From Desulfocurvus vexinensis DSM 17965 (GTDB lineage Bacteria; Desulfobacterota; Desulfovibrionia; Desulfovibrionales; Desulfovibrionaceae): 64,000 bases of DNA. This document shows positions 15,739 to 24,737 of this stretch, in pieces. The stretch covers positions 62,001 through 126,000 of the forward strand of contig NZ_JAEX01000002.1 in the NCBI RefSeq assembly GCF_000519125.1. The letters are read 5' to 3'. Under the pieces are notes generated by a model. It was not told the DNA's origin. It worked only from the letters and a program-made list of their open reading frames with translations, and did no database searches. The translations under genes were made by a program, and so were the position numbers. The first letter of the stretch is position 1. Each line of letters begins with the position of its first letter.

Positions 15739-17673
15739 ATGCAGGACGCGACACGCCTGGCCCCGGACTGGTTCCTGCCAGCCGACGGCGCTGCGGCGGT
15801 GCCCACACTGGACCCGGCCTCCAACTACGCCATGCTCATCCGCCCCGACGGCACCGTGCTGGCCGCCGACGAGGCCCTGGCCTCGCGGCTGGGGCTGGCC
15901 CACGGCGAGCTGGTGGGCCGCTGCATCTTCGACCTGTTCGCGCCCGGCGCGGCGACCCTGCGCCGGACCGTGGCCGAGGACGTGGCCCGCCTCGGGCTGC
16001 CGCGTTCCTACCAGGACAGGTCGTCCTCGGGGCATGTGCTCGACGTGCTGGTGCAGCCGGTGCTGGGCGCGGACGGGGCCGTGCAGGCCCTGGCGGTGTT
16101 CGTGTGCGACGTGACCGGGCACTGGAAGCTGGCCCACGACCGCGTGCGCCTGTCCGCCGCCCTGGAGCAGGCCGTGGAGGCCGTGATCCTCATCGAGAAC
16201 GACTTCACCATCGGCTACGTGAACCAGGCCTTCGAGGCCATGACCGGCTACCCGCACAGCGAGGTGCGCGGCAGGCCCGTGGCCATGCTCTACCAGGGGG
16301 CGCACCAGCAGGCGGCCTACGCCGAGATCCGCGCCGCCCTGGACGAGGGCGACGCCTGGACCGGGCGGACCTTCCACACCGTCAAGGACGGGCGGATGAT
16401 CCGCGTGGAGAAGACCGTCTCGCCCATCCGGGGCCGGGGCGGGGTGGTGCTGGGCTTCGTCAGCGTCTGGCGCGACGTGACCCGCGTGGCCGAGCTGGAG
16501 CGCCAGCTCCGCCAGGCCCAGAAGATGGAGGCCATCGCCACCCTGGCCGGAGGCATTGCCCACGATTTCAACAACATCCTGGGGCCGATCATCCTGCACG
16601 CCGAGCTGGGCCTGGCCCGGCTGCCCGAGGGCGACCCCGTGCGCGCCGGGCTGGGCGAGATCCTGGGCGCGGCCCACCGCGCCGGGGCCCTGGTGGGGCA
16701 GATCCTGTCGCTGTCGCGCCGGGGCGAGGCCGAGGAGCCCAGCGTGTTCAGCCTCGCGGGCATCCTGCGCGAGTGCGAGAAATTCCTGCGGCCCTCGCTG
16801 CCCGCGACCATCGACATCGTGCTCGACCTGCGCACGCCCGACGACGCCGTGCTGGCCGACCCGACCCATATCCACCAGGTGGTCATGAACCTGGCCACCA
16901 ACGCGGCCTACGCCATGCGCCGCGCCGGAGGCACCCTGACCCTGGCCCTGGAGGCCGCCGACCGGGGCGCGCCGTGCCGGGCCATGTTTCCCGACGCGGA
17001 GCTGGAGCGCGCGGTGCTGCTCACCGTGCGCGACACCGGCGAGGGCATCCCCCCCGAGCGCCTGGAGCGCATCTTCGACCCTTTTTTCACCACGCGCCAG
17101 CGCGGCGGCACGGGCCTGGGGCTGACGGTGGTCCACGGCATCGTCGTCGGGCGGCTGGGCGGGGCCGTGCATGTGCGCAGCAGCCCCGGGGCCGGGGCGG
17201 CATTCCACGTGCTGCTGCCGCGCCACGAAGGCCGCCGGGACGAGGCTCCCGCCGGGGGCCCCGGAGCCCTGGCGGACGGCGGCGGCCAGCTGGTCCTGCT
17301 GGTGGAGGACGAGGCGCCCCTGCGCCAGAGCACGGCCATGGTGCTCCAGGGCCTGGGCTACCGGGTGGCGGCCTGCGCCGGGCCCGCCGAGGCCCTGGAG
17401 CGCTTCGAGGCCGGGGGGGAGGGCTTCGCCCTGGTCCTGGCCGACGTGACCATGCCCGGCATGACCGGGACGGCCCTGGTCCGGCGCCTGCGCCAGCGGC
17501 GTCCGGACATCCCGGCGCTGCTTGTCTCGGGCTACAGCGAGATCGTGACCCCCGAGCTGCTGCGCGAGCTGGGCGCGGACTATCTGCGCAAGCCCTTCAC
17601 CACCCGCAGCCTGGGCGCCGCCGTGCGCCGGGCCCTGGGCCGGACCCGGCGGGAGGGCGGCGGCCATGGCTGA
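15739..17673 (+). CDS. Hybrid PAS sensor histidine kinase with C-terminal receiver
   Basis: A 644-residue soluble hybrid kinase with no membrane helices. Two PAS domains come first (about 20-135 and 140-250), then HisKA with the phosphorylated His275 in GGIAHDFNN, an ATPase domain (NLATNAAYAM, DTGEGIP, GTGLGLTVVHG), a short linker, and a receiver domain with Asp569 in LADVTMPGM. PAS sensing in the cytoplasm suggests a redox, haem or small-ligand signal. I chose the ATG at 15739 because the PAS homology begins just after it; a GTG nine bases earlier is possible. The gene overlaps the next by eight bases, so the two form a kinase-regulator pair. It is divergent from the Hdr operon. Confidence 0.93.
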   Translation: MQDATRLAPDWFLPADGAAAVPTLDPASNYAMLIRPDGTVLAADEALASRLGLAHGELVGRCIFDLFAPGAATLRRTVAEDVARLGLPRSYQDRSSSGHVLDVLVQPVLGADGAVQALAVFVCDVTGHWKLAHDRVRLSAALEQAVEAVILIENDFTIGYVNQAFEAMTGYPHSEVRGRPVAMLYQGAHQQAAYAEIRAALDEGDAWTGRTFHTVKDGRMIRVEKTVSPIRGRGGVVLGFVSVWRDVTRVAELERQLRQAQKMEAIATLAGGIAHDFNNILGPIILHAELGLARLPEGDPVRAGLGEILGAAHRAGALVGQILSLSRRGEAEEPSVFSLAGILRECEKFLRPSLPATIDIVLDLRTPDDAVLADPTHIHQVVMNLATNAAYAMRRAGGTLTLALEAADRGAPCRAMFPDAELERAVLLTVRDTGEGIPPERLERIFDPFFTTRQRGGTGLGLTVVHGIVVGRLGGAVHVRSSPGAGAAFHVLLPRHEGRRDEAPAGGPGALADGGGQLVLLVEDEAPLRQSTAMVLQGLGYRVAACAGPAEALERFEAGGEGFALVLADVTMPGMTGTALVRRLRQRRPDIPALLVSGYSEIVTPELLRELGADYLRKPFTTRSLGAAVRRALGRTRREGGGHG

Positions 17674-19075
17674 GATCCTCATCGTGGACGACGACCCCAT
17701 GCTCTGCACGGCCCTGGCCGAAGTGCTGCGCGCCCTGGGGCACGCCCCCGACAGCGCGCGGACCCTGGCCCGGGGGCTGGAAATGGCCGAGGCCGGGAAC
17801 TACGAGGTGGTCATCCTCGACGTGCGCCTGCCCGACGGCGACGGGCTGGAGGCCCTGCCGCGCCTGCGCGCCGCGCCCGGGGCCCCGGAGGTCATCATCC
17901 TCACCGGGGCGGGCGACGCCGACGGCGCCGAGCTGGCCATCCGCGGCGGCGCCTGGAGCTACATCACCAAGCCCCCGACCCTGGCCAGCATCCGCCAGCC
18001 CGTGGAACGCGCCGTGGCCTACCGGCGCACCCGCGAGGCCTCGGGGCCCGTGCCGCCCCTCAAGGACACGGGCATCCTTTCCGCCAGCCGGGCCATGGCC
18101 GCCTGCCTGGAGCGCGCCGCCCGCGCCGCGCGCACCGACGCCGGGGTGCTGCTCATCGGCGCCACGGGCACGGGCAAGGAGCTCTTCGCCCGGGCCATCC
18201 ACGCCAACAGCGCGCGCGGCAAAGGGCCTTTCGTGGTCGTGGACTGCGCGGCCATCCCCGAGCACCTGGCGGAATCCACCCTGTTCGGCCACGAGCGCGG
18301 GGCCTTCACCGGCGCCGAGCGCAGGCACGAGGGGCTCATCCGCCAGGCCGACGGGGGCACGCTGTTCCTGGACGAGGTGGGCGAGCTGCCGCTGGTGATC
18401 CAGAAGGCGCTGTTGCGGGTGCTCCAGGAGCGGCGCTTTCTGCCCGTGGGCGGCTCGGCCCTGGTGGAGAGCGACTTCCGGCTGGTGGCGGCCACCAACC
18501 GCGACCTGGAGGCCATGACGCGCCAGGGCGAGTTCCGCGAGGATCTGCTCTTCCGGCTGCGGACCATCACCATCGACCTGCCGCCCCTGTGCAGGCGCGA
18601 GGGCGATGCCGTGCTGCTGGCCGGGTGCTTCCTGGAGCGCTTCTGCCGCCGCCTGGGCATCGTGGTCAAGGGCATGGCCACGGACTTCGTGGACGCCGTG
18701 GGCCGCTACCGCTGGCCGGGCAACGTGCGCGAGCTGATGGGCGCGGTGGAGAACGCCCTGGCCTCGGCGGAGGGCGAACCCAACCTGCTGGCCCGCCACC
18801 TGCCGACCAACATCCGCGCCGCCCTGGCCCGGGCCACGCTGGACGAGGGCGCCCCGGCCCCGGCGGGCGGCACTCCGGGCCTGGGCGAAGCGCAGCTGCC
18901 GCCCCTGGCGGCCTTCCGCCAGGCCCGGGTGGACGAGGCCGAACGCTTCTACCTGGAGGAATTGCTGCGCGTCACCGGCGGGGAGGTGCCCCGGGCCTGC
19001 GCGGTGTCGGGCCTGTCGCGGGCCCGGCTCTACGCGCTGCTCAAGCGGCACGGGCTGCGTCGTCGGCCGGGTTGA
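17666..19075 (+). CDS. NtrC-family sigma-54-dependent response regulator
   Basis: A 469-residue activator. Receiver domain at 1-120 with phosphoacceptor Asp52 (VVILDVRLPDGDG) and the Lys in YITKPPT. The AAA+ domain has Walker A GATGTGKE, the sigma-54 loop GAFTGA and Walker B TLFLDEVGELP. The C-terminal Fis-type HTH reads CAVSGLSRARLYALLKRHG. It overlaps the kinase gene, its presumed phosphodonor. Likely targets are the divergent Hdr operon and/or the octahaem cytochrome downstream, inferred from position. Confidence 0.93.
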   Translation: MAEILIVDDDPMLCTALAEVLRALGHAPDSARTLARGLEMAEAGNYEVVILDVRLPDGDGLEALPRLRAAPGAPEVIILTGAGDADGAELAIRGGAWSYITKPPTLASIRQPVERAVAYRRTREASGPVPPLKDTGILSASRAMAACLERAARAARTDAGVLLIGATGTGKELFARAIHANSARGKGPFVVVDCAAIPEHLAESTLFGHERGAFTGAERRHEGLIRQADGGTLFLDEVGELPLVIQKALLRVLQERRFLPVGGSALVESDFRLVAATNRDLEAMTRQGEFREDLLFRLRTITIDLPPLCRREGDAVLLAGCFLERFCRRLGIVVKGMATDFVDAVGRYRWPGNVRELMGAVENALASAEGEPNLLARHLPTNIRAALARATLDEGAPAPAGGTPGLGEAQLPPLAAFRQARVDEAERFYLEELLRVTGGEVPRACAVSGLSRARLYALLKRHGLRRRPG

Positions 19076-19081
19076 GCCCGG

Positions 19082-19109
19082 GCCCGGGGCGCGCCGGGAG
19101 GCCCCGGGC
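19082..19109 (+). terminator. Possible hairpin terminator after the response regulator
   Basis: Nine-base arms GCCCGGGGC and GCCCCGGGC around a ten-base loop, starting seven bases after the stop. Only TT follows, so any termination would be weak or Rho-assisted. Confidence 0.35.
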
Positions 19110-19239
19110 TTGACGCGACGCGCAATATGTATCAGGAAACAGGACAATCGGGCCTGTGCGCCCGGGCCGGGGCCCCGTCGCCGGGGGCGCCGCGCCGGTG
19201 TTCGGCCGCAAGGCCGCTTTCCGCAACAAGGGAGGTCTC

Positions 19240-20982
19240 ATGTCCGCCGCATGTTTCGTGTCTTCGCATTCCAGACCGGCCCCGCGCCGCCGGGCACGAC
19301 TGTGCGCCGCAGTGGGGCTGGCGCTGCTGGCCCTGGGGCTGCCCGCGCTGGCCCTGGCGTCCTACTCGCCCCGGCCCGCGCCCACCCAGGCCCAGCTCGC
19401 CGCCGGGGCCACACTGTTCACCGCTCATTGCAGCCAGTGCCACAGCGCGGGCCCGGGGGCCATCGACATCATGCCCCTCACCGCGCACCTGACCCGCCTG
19501 GGCCTGGAAGCCGCCATCGAAGGCCAGGGGCTGGTCTTCACGCACATGCCCGTGTTCACGGGCACCCGCGAGGAGCGCGACGCCATCGCCGACTACGTGG
19601 TGGCGGGCCTGCACGGCAGGGCGGACGCCCCCGAGGGCGGGCCCCTGCCGCAACTGCCCGTGACCATCCCGCCCTTCGATTCCGCCACGGCCCAGTACGT
19701 GCTGCTGACCTGGAACACCCTGGGCATGAAGTGCATTACCGACTGCGACGCGGCCTACTCCTACCTGCCGCCGGGCAACGCCCTGGGGGCGGCGCTCATC
19801 CGGCGCGGGCCCGTGCCCGAGGTCCTGGGCGGGGACGCCGTGGCCCTGAGCTACGAGGCCCCCGAGGGCTTCCGCAACCCCTCGCGCCATGTCCGCTACT
19901 GGGACTTCGCCGCGTCCATCTCCGGCAAGGTCCTGCCCGCCGACACCTCCACCGCCGGGGCGACCATGCAGGGCCCCATGAAGTGGAACCCCAAGTCGAT
20001 GAATTTCGAGGCCGTGGGCATCCCGGTGGTGCCGTATTCCGATGACGGCACGGTGAACCCCTATCCGCTGTTCACCGTGCGCGCCGTGGACAAGGCCTCG
20101 GGCCAGGAGCTGGCCAGCACCAAGGTGGTCGTGCCCGTGGGCACGGAGATGAGCTGCTGGCGCTGCCACGGCGGCGGCTGGGGCCGCCCCGAGGGCACGG
20201 GCGTGTCCCTGGAGACGGCCCGCTCCATCCTGGCCGTGCACGACAAGCGCAGCGGCACGGACCTCATCGCCCGCGCCGACGCGGGCAAGCCCGTGCTGTG
20301 CCAGAGCTGCCACCCCGACCCGCTGCTGAACGCCCCGGGCGACCCCGCGCGGCTCAACCTGCCTGCCGCCCTGCACGGCTTCCACGTCAACTACTTGAAG
20401 GGCCGGGACGCGGAGACGTGCTCCTTCTGCCACCCCGACAGCACCGCAGGGCTGACGCGCTGCCTGCGCGACAGCCACGGCAGCGCCGGGATGACCTGCA
20501 CGCCCTGCCACGGCTACCTCGAAGACCACGCCCTGTCGCTGCTCAAGAAGGAGAACGAGCGGGGCAACACGCGCGCGCCGCTGCTCATGCGCGCCGTGAG
20601 CCCGCGCCTGGTACCCGACGTGGCGGCCATCAACGCGCGCACCCCGTGGCTTCAGGAGCCCGACTGCCTGACCTGCCACACCGAGCACTACACGCGCCCC
20701 GGCGCCGACGCCGTGGCCTTCAACACCTGGACAGCCGACGCCAGCGGACTGTACCGCGCGCGCAAGGAGCGGACGGGCAAGGTGTCGTGCATCGCCTGCC
20801 ACAACAGCCCCCACGCCACCCACCCCTCGGTGAACCCCTTCGGGGCCGACCGCGACGCCGTGCAGCCGTTGCAGTACCAGCAGCTCAATGCCGCCATCGG
20901 CGCCCAGGGCAACTGCGCGGTGTGCCACGGGCCCGACGCCGGGCTGACCCCGGAAATGTCGCCGCACCACGCCATGCGCTAG
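19240..20982 (+). CDS. Secreted octahaem c-type cytochrome
   Basis: A 580-residue periplasmic or outer-surface protein with a signal peptide (about 1-41, hydrophobic core LALLALGLPALALA). Eight CxxCH haem sites start at residues 64, 306, 354, 394, 420, 476, 517 and 559. The N-terminal 125 residues look like a mono-haem class I cytochrome with a Met-containing C-terminal helix (THMPVFTG). A haem-free block (130-300) separates it from seven clustered haems. A CITDC pair at 165-169 lacks the His. GGAGGT lies just before the ATG. It does not match a cytochrome I can name. It follows the two-component system on the same strand, so it may belong to that regulon. Confidence 0.85.
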   Translation: MSAACFVSSHSRPAPRRRARLCAAVGLALLALGLPALALASYSPRPAPTQAQLAAGATLFTAHCSQCHSAGPGAIDIMPLTAHLTRLGLEAAIEGQGLVFTHMPVFTGTREERDAIADYVVAGLHGRADAPEGGPLPQLPVTIPPFDSATAQYVLLTWNTLGMKCITDCDAAYSYLPPGNALGAALIRRGPVPEVLGGDAVALSYEAPEGFRNPSRHVRYWDFAASISGKVLPADTSTAGATMQGPMKWNPKSMNFEAVGIPVVPYSDDGTVNPYPLFTVRAVDKASGQELASTKVVVPVGTEMSCWRCHGGGWGRPEGTGVSLETARSILAVHDKRSGTDLIARADAGKPVLCQSCHPDPLLNAPGDPARLNLPAALHGFHVNYLKGRDAETCSFCHPDSTAGLTRCLRDSHGSAGMTCTPCHGYLEDHALSLLKKENERGNTRAPLLMRAVSPRLVPDVAAINARTPWLQEPDCLTCHTEHYTRPGADAVAFNTWTADASGLYRARKERTGKVSCIACHNSPHATHPSVNPFGADRDAVQPLQYQQLNAAIGAQGNCAVCHGPDAGLTPEMSPHHAMR

Positions 20983-21009
20983 CTGGTGAATCCGCAGGCA
21001 TGTGACCGG

Positions 21010-21041
21010 AGCGCCCCGTCGCCGCAAGGCGGCGGGGCGCT
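21010..21041. terminator. Strong hairpin between convergent genes
   Basis: A 14-base-pair stem (one G-U pair) closed by a GCAA tetraloop, placed 27 bases after the cytochrome stop and before the convergent NarL-type gene. No T run. Its place suggests a bidirectional terminator or transcript-end stabiliser. Confidence 0.55.
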
Positions 21042-21123
21042 GTGACGCCCGGGCGGGCTTGTTCGCGCGGTTCTGGTCCTGTGCCGTTTTGTGATGCGCT
21101 GTGGCGCTGCTGCCCGCGCCGGG

Positions 21124-21762
21124 TCAGGGCGTGGTGTCCAGCAGGCCCAGGGCCCGGGCGCTGGCGCCCAGCTCGGCGTTGGAGCCCAGGTGCAGCTTGG
21201 CCAGGGCCCGGGTGCGGTAGGTGCCCGCCGTCTTCACGCTCACGCCCATGGCCCGGGCGATGTCCGTCAGGCGCACGCCCCGGGCCAGGGCCCGGGCCAC
21301 CTCCAGCTCGCGGGCCGAGAGCAGGGCCCGGGCCGGGCGGGGGCGCGGCGTGGCCAGCCGGGCCGCCAGCACGCTGACCAGCTCCGGGCTGACGTAGCGC
21401 CTGCCCGCCAGCACGGTGGCCACGGCGTCCAGGAACTCCCGCTCTCCCGCCCCCTTGGAGACGAAGCCGCGCGCCCCGCTGCGCAGGGCGCGCGCGGCGT
21501 GGGCCTGCTCGGGCAGGAAGCTGAAGGCCAGCACGGGCACCCGGGGGTGGCGGGTGACGATGCCGCGCAGCACCTCGTCGCCCGCGCCCCCGGCCAGCGC
21601 CGGGTCCAGCAGCACCAGGTCGGGCGGGGCCAGGGCCAGGCGGGCTTCGGCCTGCCGGGGCGTTTCGGCCACCGCGCAGGCGCACTGCGGCAGGGCCGCC
21701 GCGAGCACGGCCATGGCCCCCCGGCAGACAATGGGCTGGTCGTCGATGAGGAGCACGTCCAT
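21124..21762 (-). CDS. NarL/LuxR-type response regulator
   Basis: A 212-residue regulator with a receiver domain (1-120; IDD near the start, Asp53 in LVLLDPALAGG, Lys in FVSKGAGE) and a LuxR-type HTH (about 145-205; LSARELEVARALARG and VSVKTAGTYRTRALAKL). No partner kinase is adjacent, so it is an orphan here. It is divergent from the pilus operon, which it may control. A short palindrome and a DnaA-box sequence lie just upstream. Confidence 0.92.
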   Translation of the reverse strand: MDVLLIDDQPIVCRGAMAVLAAALPQCACAVAETPRQAEARLALAPPDLVLLDPALAGGAGDEVLRGIVTRHPRVPVLAFSFLPEQAHAARALRSGARGFVSKGAGEREFLDAVATVLAGRRYVSPELVSVLAARLATPRPRPARALLSARELEVARALARGVRLTDIARAMGVSVKTAGTYRTRALAKLHLGSNAELGASARALGLLDTTP

Positions 21763-22083
21763 GGGTTTTACACCTGTGGATAACTGTGAATTTTCCGGGA
21801 GCAGGGGGCACTATTGCGACAGCAATATGTTTTGCCGCAAAGGGGTTAGCGCTGCTTTTAGGGCTTTTTCCCATGCTGCCAGATTATTCTTACATCGTCT
21901 AGGGACTTCTCCCGATACCTTTGGGATGATTTGAGCGGAACCCCCTATTGACCCGCATACCCGCTTCCAATAGGTAGAGTGTGGCGTTTTTCGCGGTGTC
22001 TAGAGAAAGTCTTGAAACTGACACGCCAAGACGCGACGCCGCGAGGCATTCCGGAAAACACGGACCAGGGAGAAGGAGAGGCC
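21763..22083. promoter_or_regulatory. Divergent control region between the NarL-type gene and the pilus operon
   Basis: A relatively AT-rich stretch of about 320 bases with no gene. It holds a perfect DnaA-box sequence (TTATCCACA, minus strand, 21783-21775), 13 bases from the regulator start. A palindrome TATTGC-GACA-GCAATA lies at 21812-21827. A TTGACC with a weak -10 (TAGGTA) 17 bases later lies near 21947-21975 on the plus strand. GGAGAAGGAGAG precedes the first pilus gene. Confidence 0.5.
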
Positions 22084-24174
22084 ATGACCGCACGGGGCGG
22101 AAGTTCCACGGACAAGCTGCTGGGCATCATCCGCGGCTCGCAGGGGCAGCAGGCGGCCCCCCCGGGGCAGGCCGGGGCGGGGGCCGGGGCGCCCGGGGCG
22201 GGCCCGGTGCGCGGGGGCCGCGCCGTGCTGTCCCAGTTGATGGCCCCCAGGCAGGCCGCGCGCAAGGGCGTCGTCGTGGGCGTGGATATCGCGCCCACGG
22301 GCCTGCGGCTGGCCAGGATGAGCCATGGCGCCGAGGGGCCGCGCCTCTTGGGCTGCCGCGAAATTCCCTTCGGGCCCAAGCTCGGGCCCGACAGCCCGGA
22401 CTTCCCCGCCTTCCTGGGCCGCCAGCTGGGCGAGTTCCTCCAGGGCGAGAAGGGGGGGGAGCTCTGGTCGCTGGTGCCCAGCTCCCAGGCCGAGCTGCTG
22501 CATGTGAACATCCCCCGGGTGCCGCCCGCGCGGGTTTCCGAGACCGTGTTCTGGACCGCCCAGAAGGAGCGCCCCTTCGACGCCGCCCAGTACGTCATGG
22601 ACTACGAGCTCCAGGGCGACGTGGACGACAAGGGCATCGCCAAGCGCCGGGTGCTGGTCTACCTCGTGCCCGCCGCCGAAACCGCCCGGGTGCGCGCGCT
22701 GTTCGCCGAGGCGGGCTACAGGCTGGCCGGGCTGACCATTTCGCCCCTGGCCCTGCAGACCCTTTTCCGCAGGGGCTGGGTGCCCGAGGCCGGGCGGGTC
22801 TGCGCCAATATATTCATGGGCCGCAACTGGTCGCGCATCGACATCTTCTCCCAGGGCAACCTGGTGCTCAGCCGGGGCGTGAACACCGGCGTGGGCAGCC
22901 TGGTGGACGCCCTGGCCGAGGGCTACAACGAGCACCAGCGCGCCCTGGCCGAGGCCGCCGCGCGGCCCGCCGCGCCCGCGCCCGCACCTGCGGCGCCCCA
23001 GCCCGAGTTCGAGCTGGAGCTGGAACTGCTGGACGGCGAGGCCCAGGAGCCCGGCCCGGCGTCCGTTCAGGAGGCCGGGGCCGCGCCCCTGGCCCTGGAG
23101 TTCGACCCGGAAACGGCCCCCGCCGCCCCGGCTCCGGCCCCGGCGGCGCGCATGGACGCCGAGGCCGCGCGCCAGGTGCTGACCGCGCGGCTGCTGGGCC
23201 GGGACGTGGACCCCGACCTGCCCGGGGCGGAGCTGACCGAGGCCGAGGTGGTGGAACTCGCCACCCCGGCCATCCACCGCCTGGGCCGCCAGCTCGACCG
23301 GACCTTCCATCATTTCACGGAGCTGCACGGCGGGGCCACCGTGGAGCACATGTGCTTCTCGGGCGGGCTGTGCTCCAGCCGGACCCTGCTGGACGCCCTG
23401 GCCCGCGACCTGGGCATCCCGGCGGATCTGCTGGACCCCCTGGCCATCGGCCCGCGCCCCGGGCCGGAGGTGGCCCTGCCGCAGTCCCAGGCCGACCGGC
23501 TGGCCCTGAGCCTGGTGGCCGGGCTGGCCCTGTCCGACGGGCGCATCACGCCCAACCTGCTGCACACCTACAAGGAAAAGGACCGCGAACTGCGGACCGT
23601 GCGCCAGGGCAACGCGGTCTATGTCGCGTTCCTGGCCCTGGTGCTGGTGCTCACGGGGGTCTGGTTCTGGCAGGGCGGCGAGGTCCGGGGCAGGCAGGCC
23701 GAGCTGGACGCCCTGCGCGCGCGCATCGCCACCTTCAGCCCGGTGGTGAACCAGAATCTGCTGCTGAGCATGGCCGGGGACCTGGGCGTCCGGCAGCGCC
23801 GCCTCAAGGACCTGTCGTCCCGCTACGAGGGGCTGGCGCTGTTCAACGAGGTTTCGGCCCTGCTGCCCGAGGCCGTGCTGCTGCGCAGCGTGGGCGTGGA
23901 GCTGCCCGCCCCGCCCAAGGCCCCGGCGCAGGCCCCGGCCAACGGGGCGGCGCCCGCCCCGGCTGCGGCGGGCTTCGTGATCCTCGACGGCCAGGTGGCT
24001 GGCGATCCGGAAATGCTCGACGCCCGGCTGGCGGCCTTCCTGATCCGCCTCGAGGGCTCCCCGCTGTTCGAGGGGGCGGTGATCCACGAGCGCCAGACCC
24101 TGCGCCCCGCCTCCGGGGGCGAGGTGCTGCGCTTCGTGGTCCATGTGCGGGTACGCAAGGAGGGCGCGGCATGA
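22084..24174 (+). CDS. PilM-PilN fusion (MshI/GspL-like pilus assembly protein)
   Basis: A 696-residue inner-membrane protein joining a cytoplasmic actin-like PilM domain (about 60-290, then 360-500, opening VVVGVDIAPTGLRLARM) to a PilN part. The PilN part has one membrane helix (about 510-530, VAFLALVLVLTGVWFW), a coiled-coil stretch and a periplasmic domain. A proline/alanine-rich linker (about 290-355) is inserted in the PilM half. PilM and PilN are separate in type IVa pili and fused in GspL/MshI-like proteins. The ATG at 22084 has GGAGAAGGAGAG upstream. It is the first gene of the operon and overlaps the next by four bases. Confidence 0.85.
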   Translation: MTARGGSSTDKLLGIIRGSQGQQAAPPGQAGAGAGAPGAGPVRGGRAVLSQLMAPRQAARKGVVVGVDIAPTGLRLARMSHGAEGPRLLGCREIPFGPKLGPDSPDFPAFLGRQLGEFLQGEKGGELWSLVPSSQAELLHVNIPRVPPARVSETVFWTAQKERPFDAAQYVMDYELQGDVDDKGIAKRRVLVYLVPAAETARVRALFAEAGYRLAGLTISPLALQTLFRRGWVPEAGRVCANIFMGRNWSRIDIFSQGNLVLSRGVNTGVGSLVDALAEGYNEHQRALAEAAARPAAPAPAPAAPQPEFELELELLDGEAQEPGPASVQEAGAAPLALEFDPETAPAAPAPAPAARMDAEAARQVLTARLLGRDVDPDLPGAELTEAEVVELATPAIHRLGRQLDRTFHHFTELHGGATVEHMCFSGGLCSSRTLLDALARDLGIPADLLDPLAIGPRPGPEVALPQSQADRLALSLVAGLALSDGRITPNLLHTYKEKDRELRTVRQGNAVYVAFLALVLVLTGVWFWQGGEVRGRQAELDALRARIATFSPVVNQNLLLSMAGDLGVRQRRLKDLSSRYEGLALFNEVSALLPEAVLLRSVGVELPAPPKAPAQAPANGAAPAPAAAGFVILDGQVAGDPEMLDARLAAFLIRLEGSPLFEGAVIHERQTLRPASGGEVLRFVVHVRVRKEGAA

Positions 24175-24734
24175 GCGTGAAGACCATGCACCTTGGCGGG
24201 CAGGTCTGCCTGAAGGGTGCCATGTGCCTCGGGGCCCTGGGGGTGTTCTTCTGGGTGCTGGTGCTGCCCCGGATGGACACCGTGGGCCGCCTGGACGCCG
24301 AAATCGCCGAGGCCCGGGACGTCATCGCCCGGCAGGACAAGCTGTTTCCCCTGTACGCCGCCATCTCCGCCGACCTGGCCCGGGCGGACATGGCGCCCCT
24401 GCCCGAGCCCCGGGGTGGCCTGCTGGCCCTGGAGGACATCCCGCGCATCCCCGATATGCTGGGCGAGCTGGCCCGGGCCCACGGGCTGGAGGTGCGCTCG
24501 GTGACGCCCGCGCCCGAGTCCCTGGACGTGGAGGCGGGCACCCTGGAAACCCAGTGCGTGCTGCTGGGCGACCTGGACGGCGTGCGCCGCTTCCTGGCCA
24601 GCCTGGGCGGGGTGGAGTGGGTGCGCGGCCTGCTGGCCCTGCGCCTCGAGGATTCCGGCGGCAGGACCCTGGCCACCCTGAAGGCCGTGGTCCGTCTGGC
24701 CGGGCAACATCCCGCCGTGGCCGGGAAAGGATAA
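24171..24734 (+). CDS. PilO/MshJ-like pilus assembly protein
   Basis: A 187-residue protein with one N-terminal membrane helix (about 15-34, LGALGVFFWVLVLP), a short coiled coil (38-60) and a small periplasmic alpha/beta domain (about 85-175). This layout and its place after the PilM-PilN fusion fit PilO/GspM-like proteins, which link the inner-membrane platform to the secretin. Sequence identity is too low for a family name on its own, so context carries much of the call. Confidence 0.7.
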   Translation: MSVKTMHLGGQVCLKGAMCLGALGVFFWVLVLPRMDTVGRLDAEIAEARDVIARQDKLFPLYAAISADLARADMAPLPEPRGGLLALEDIPRIPDMLGELARAHGLEVRSVTPAPESLDVEAGTLETQCVLLGDLDGVRRFLASLGGVEWVRGLLALRLEDSGGRTLATLKAVVRLAGQHPAVAGKG

Positions 24735-24737
24735 GCC

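Noticed and set aside
13231-17709. Minus-strand frame extending hdrA upstream to 17709
   Set aside because: Upstream part is the antisense of the kinase; HdrA homology starts at the ATG at 15240 with a strong ribosome site.
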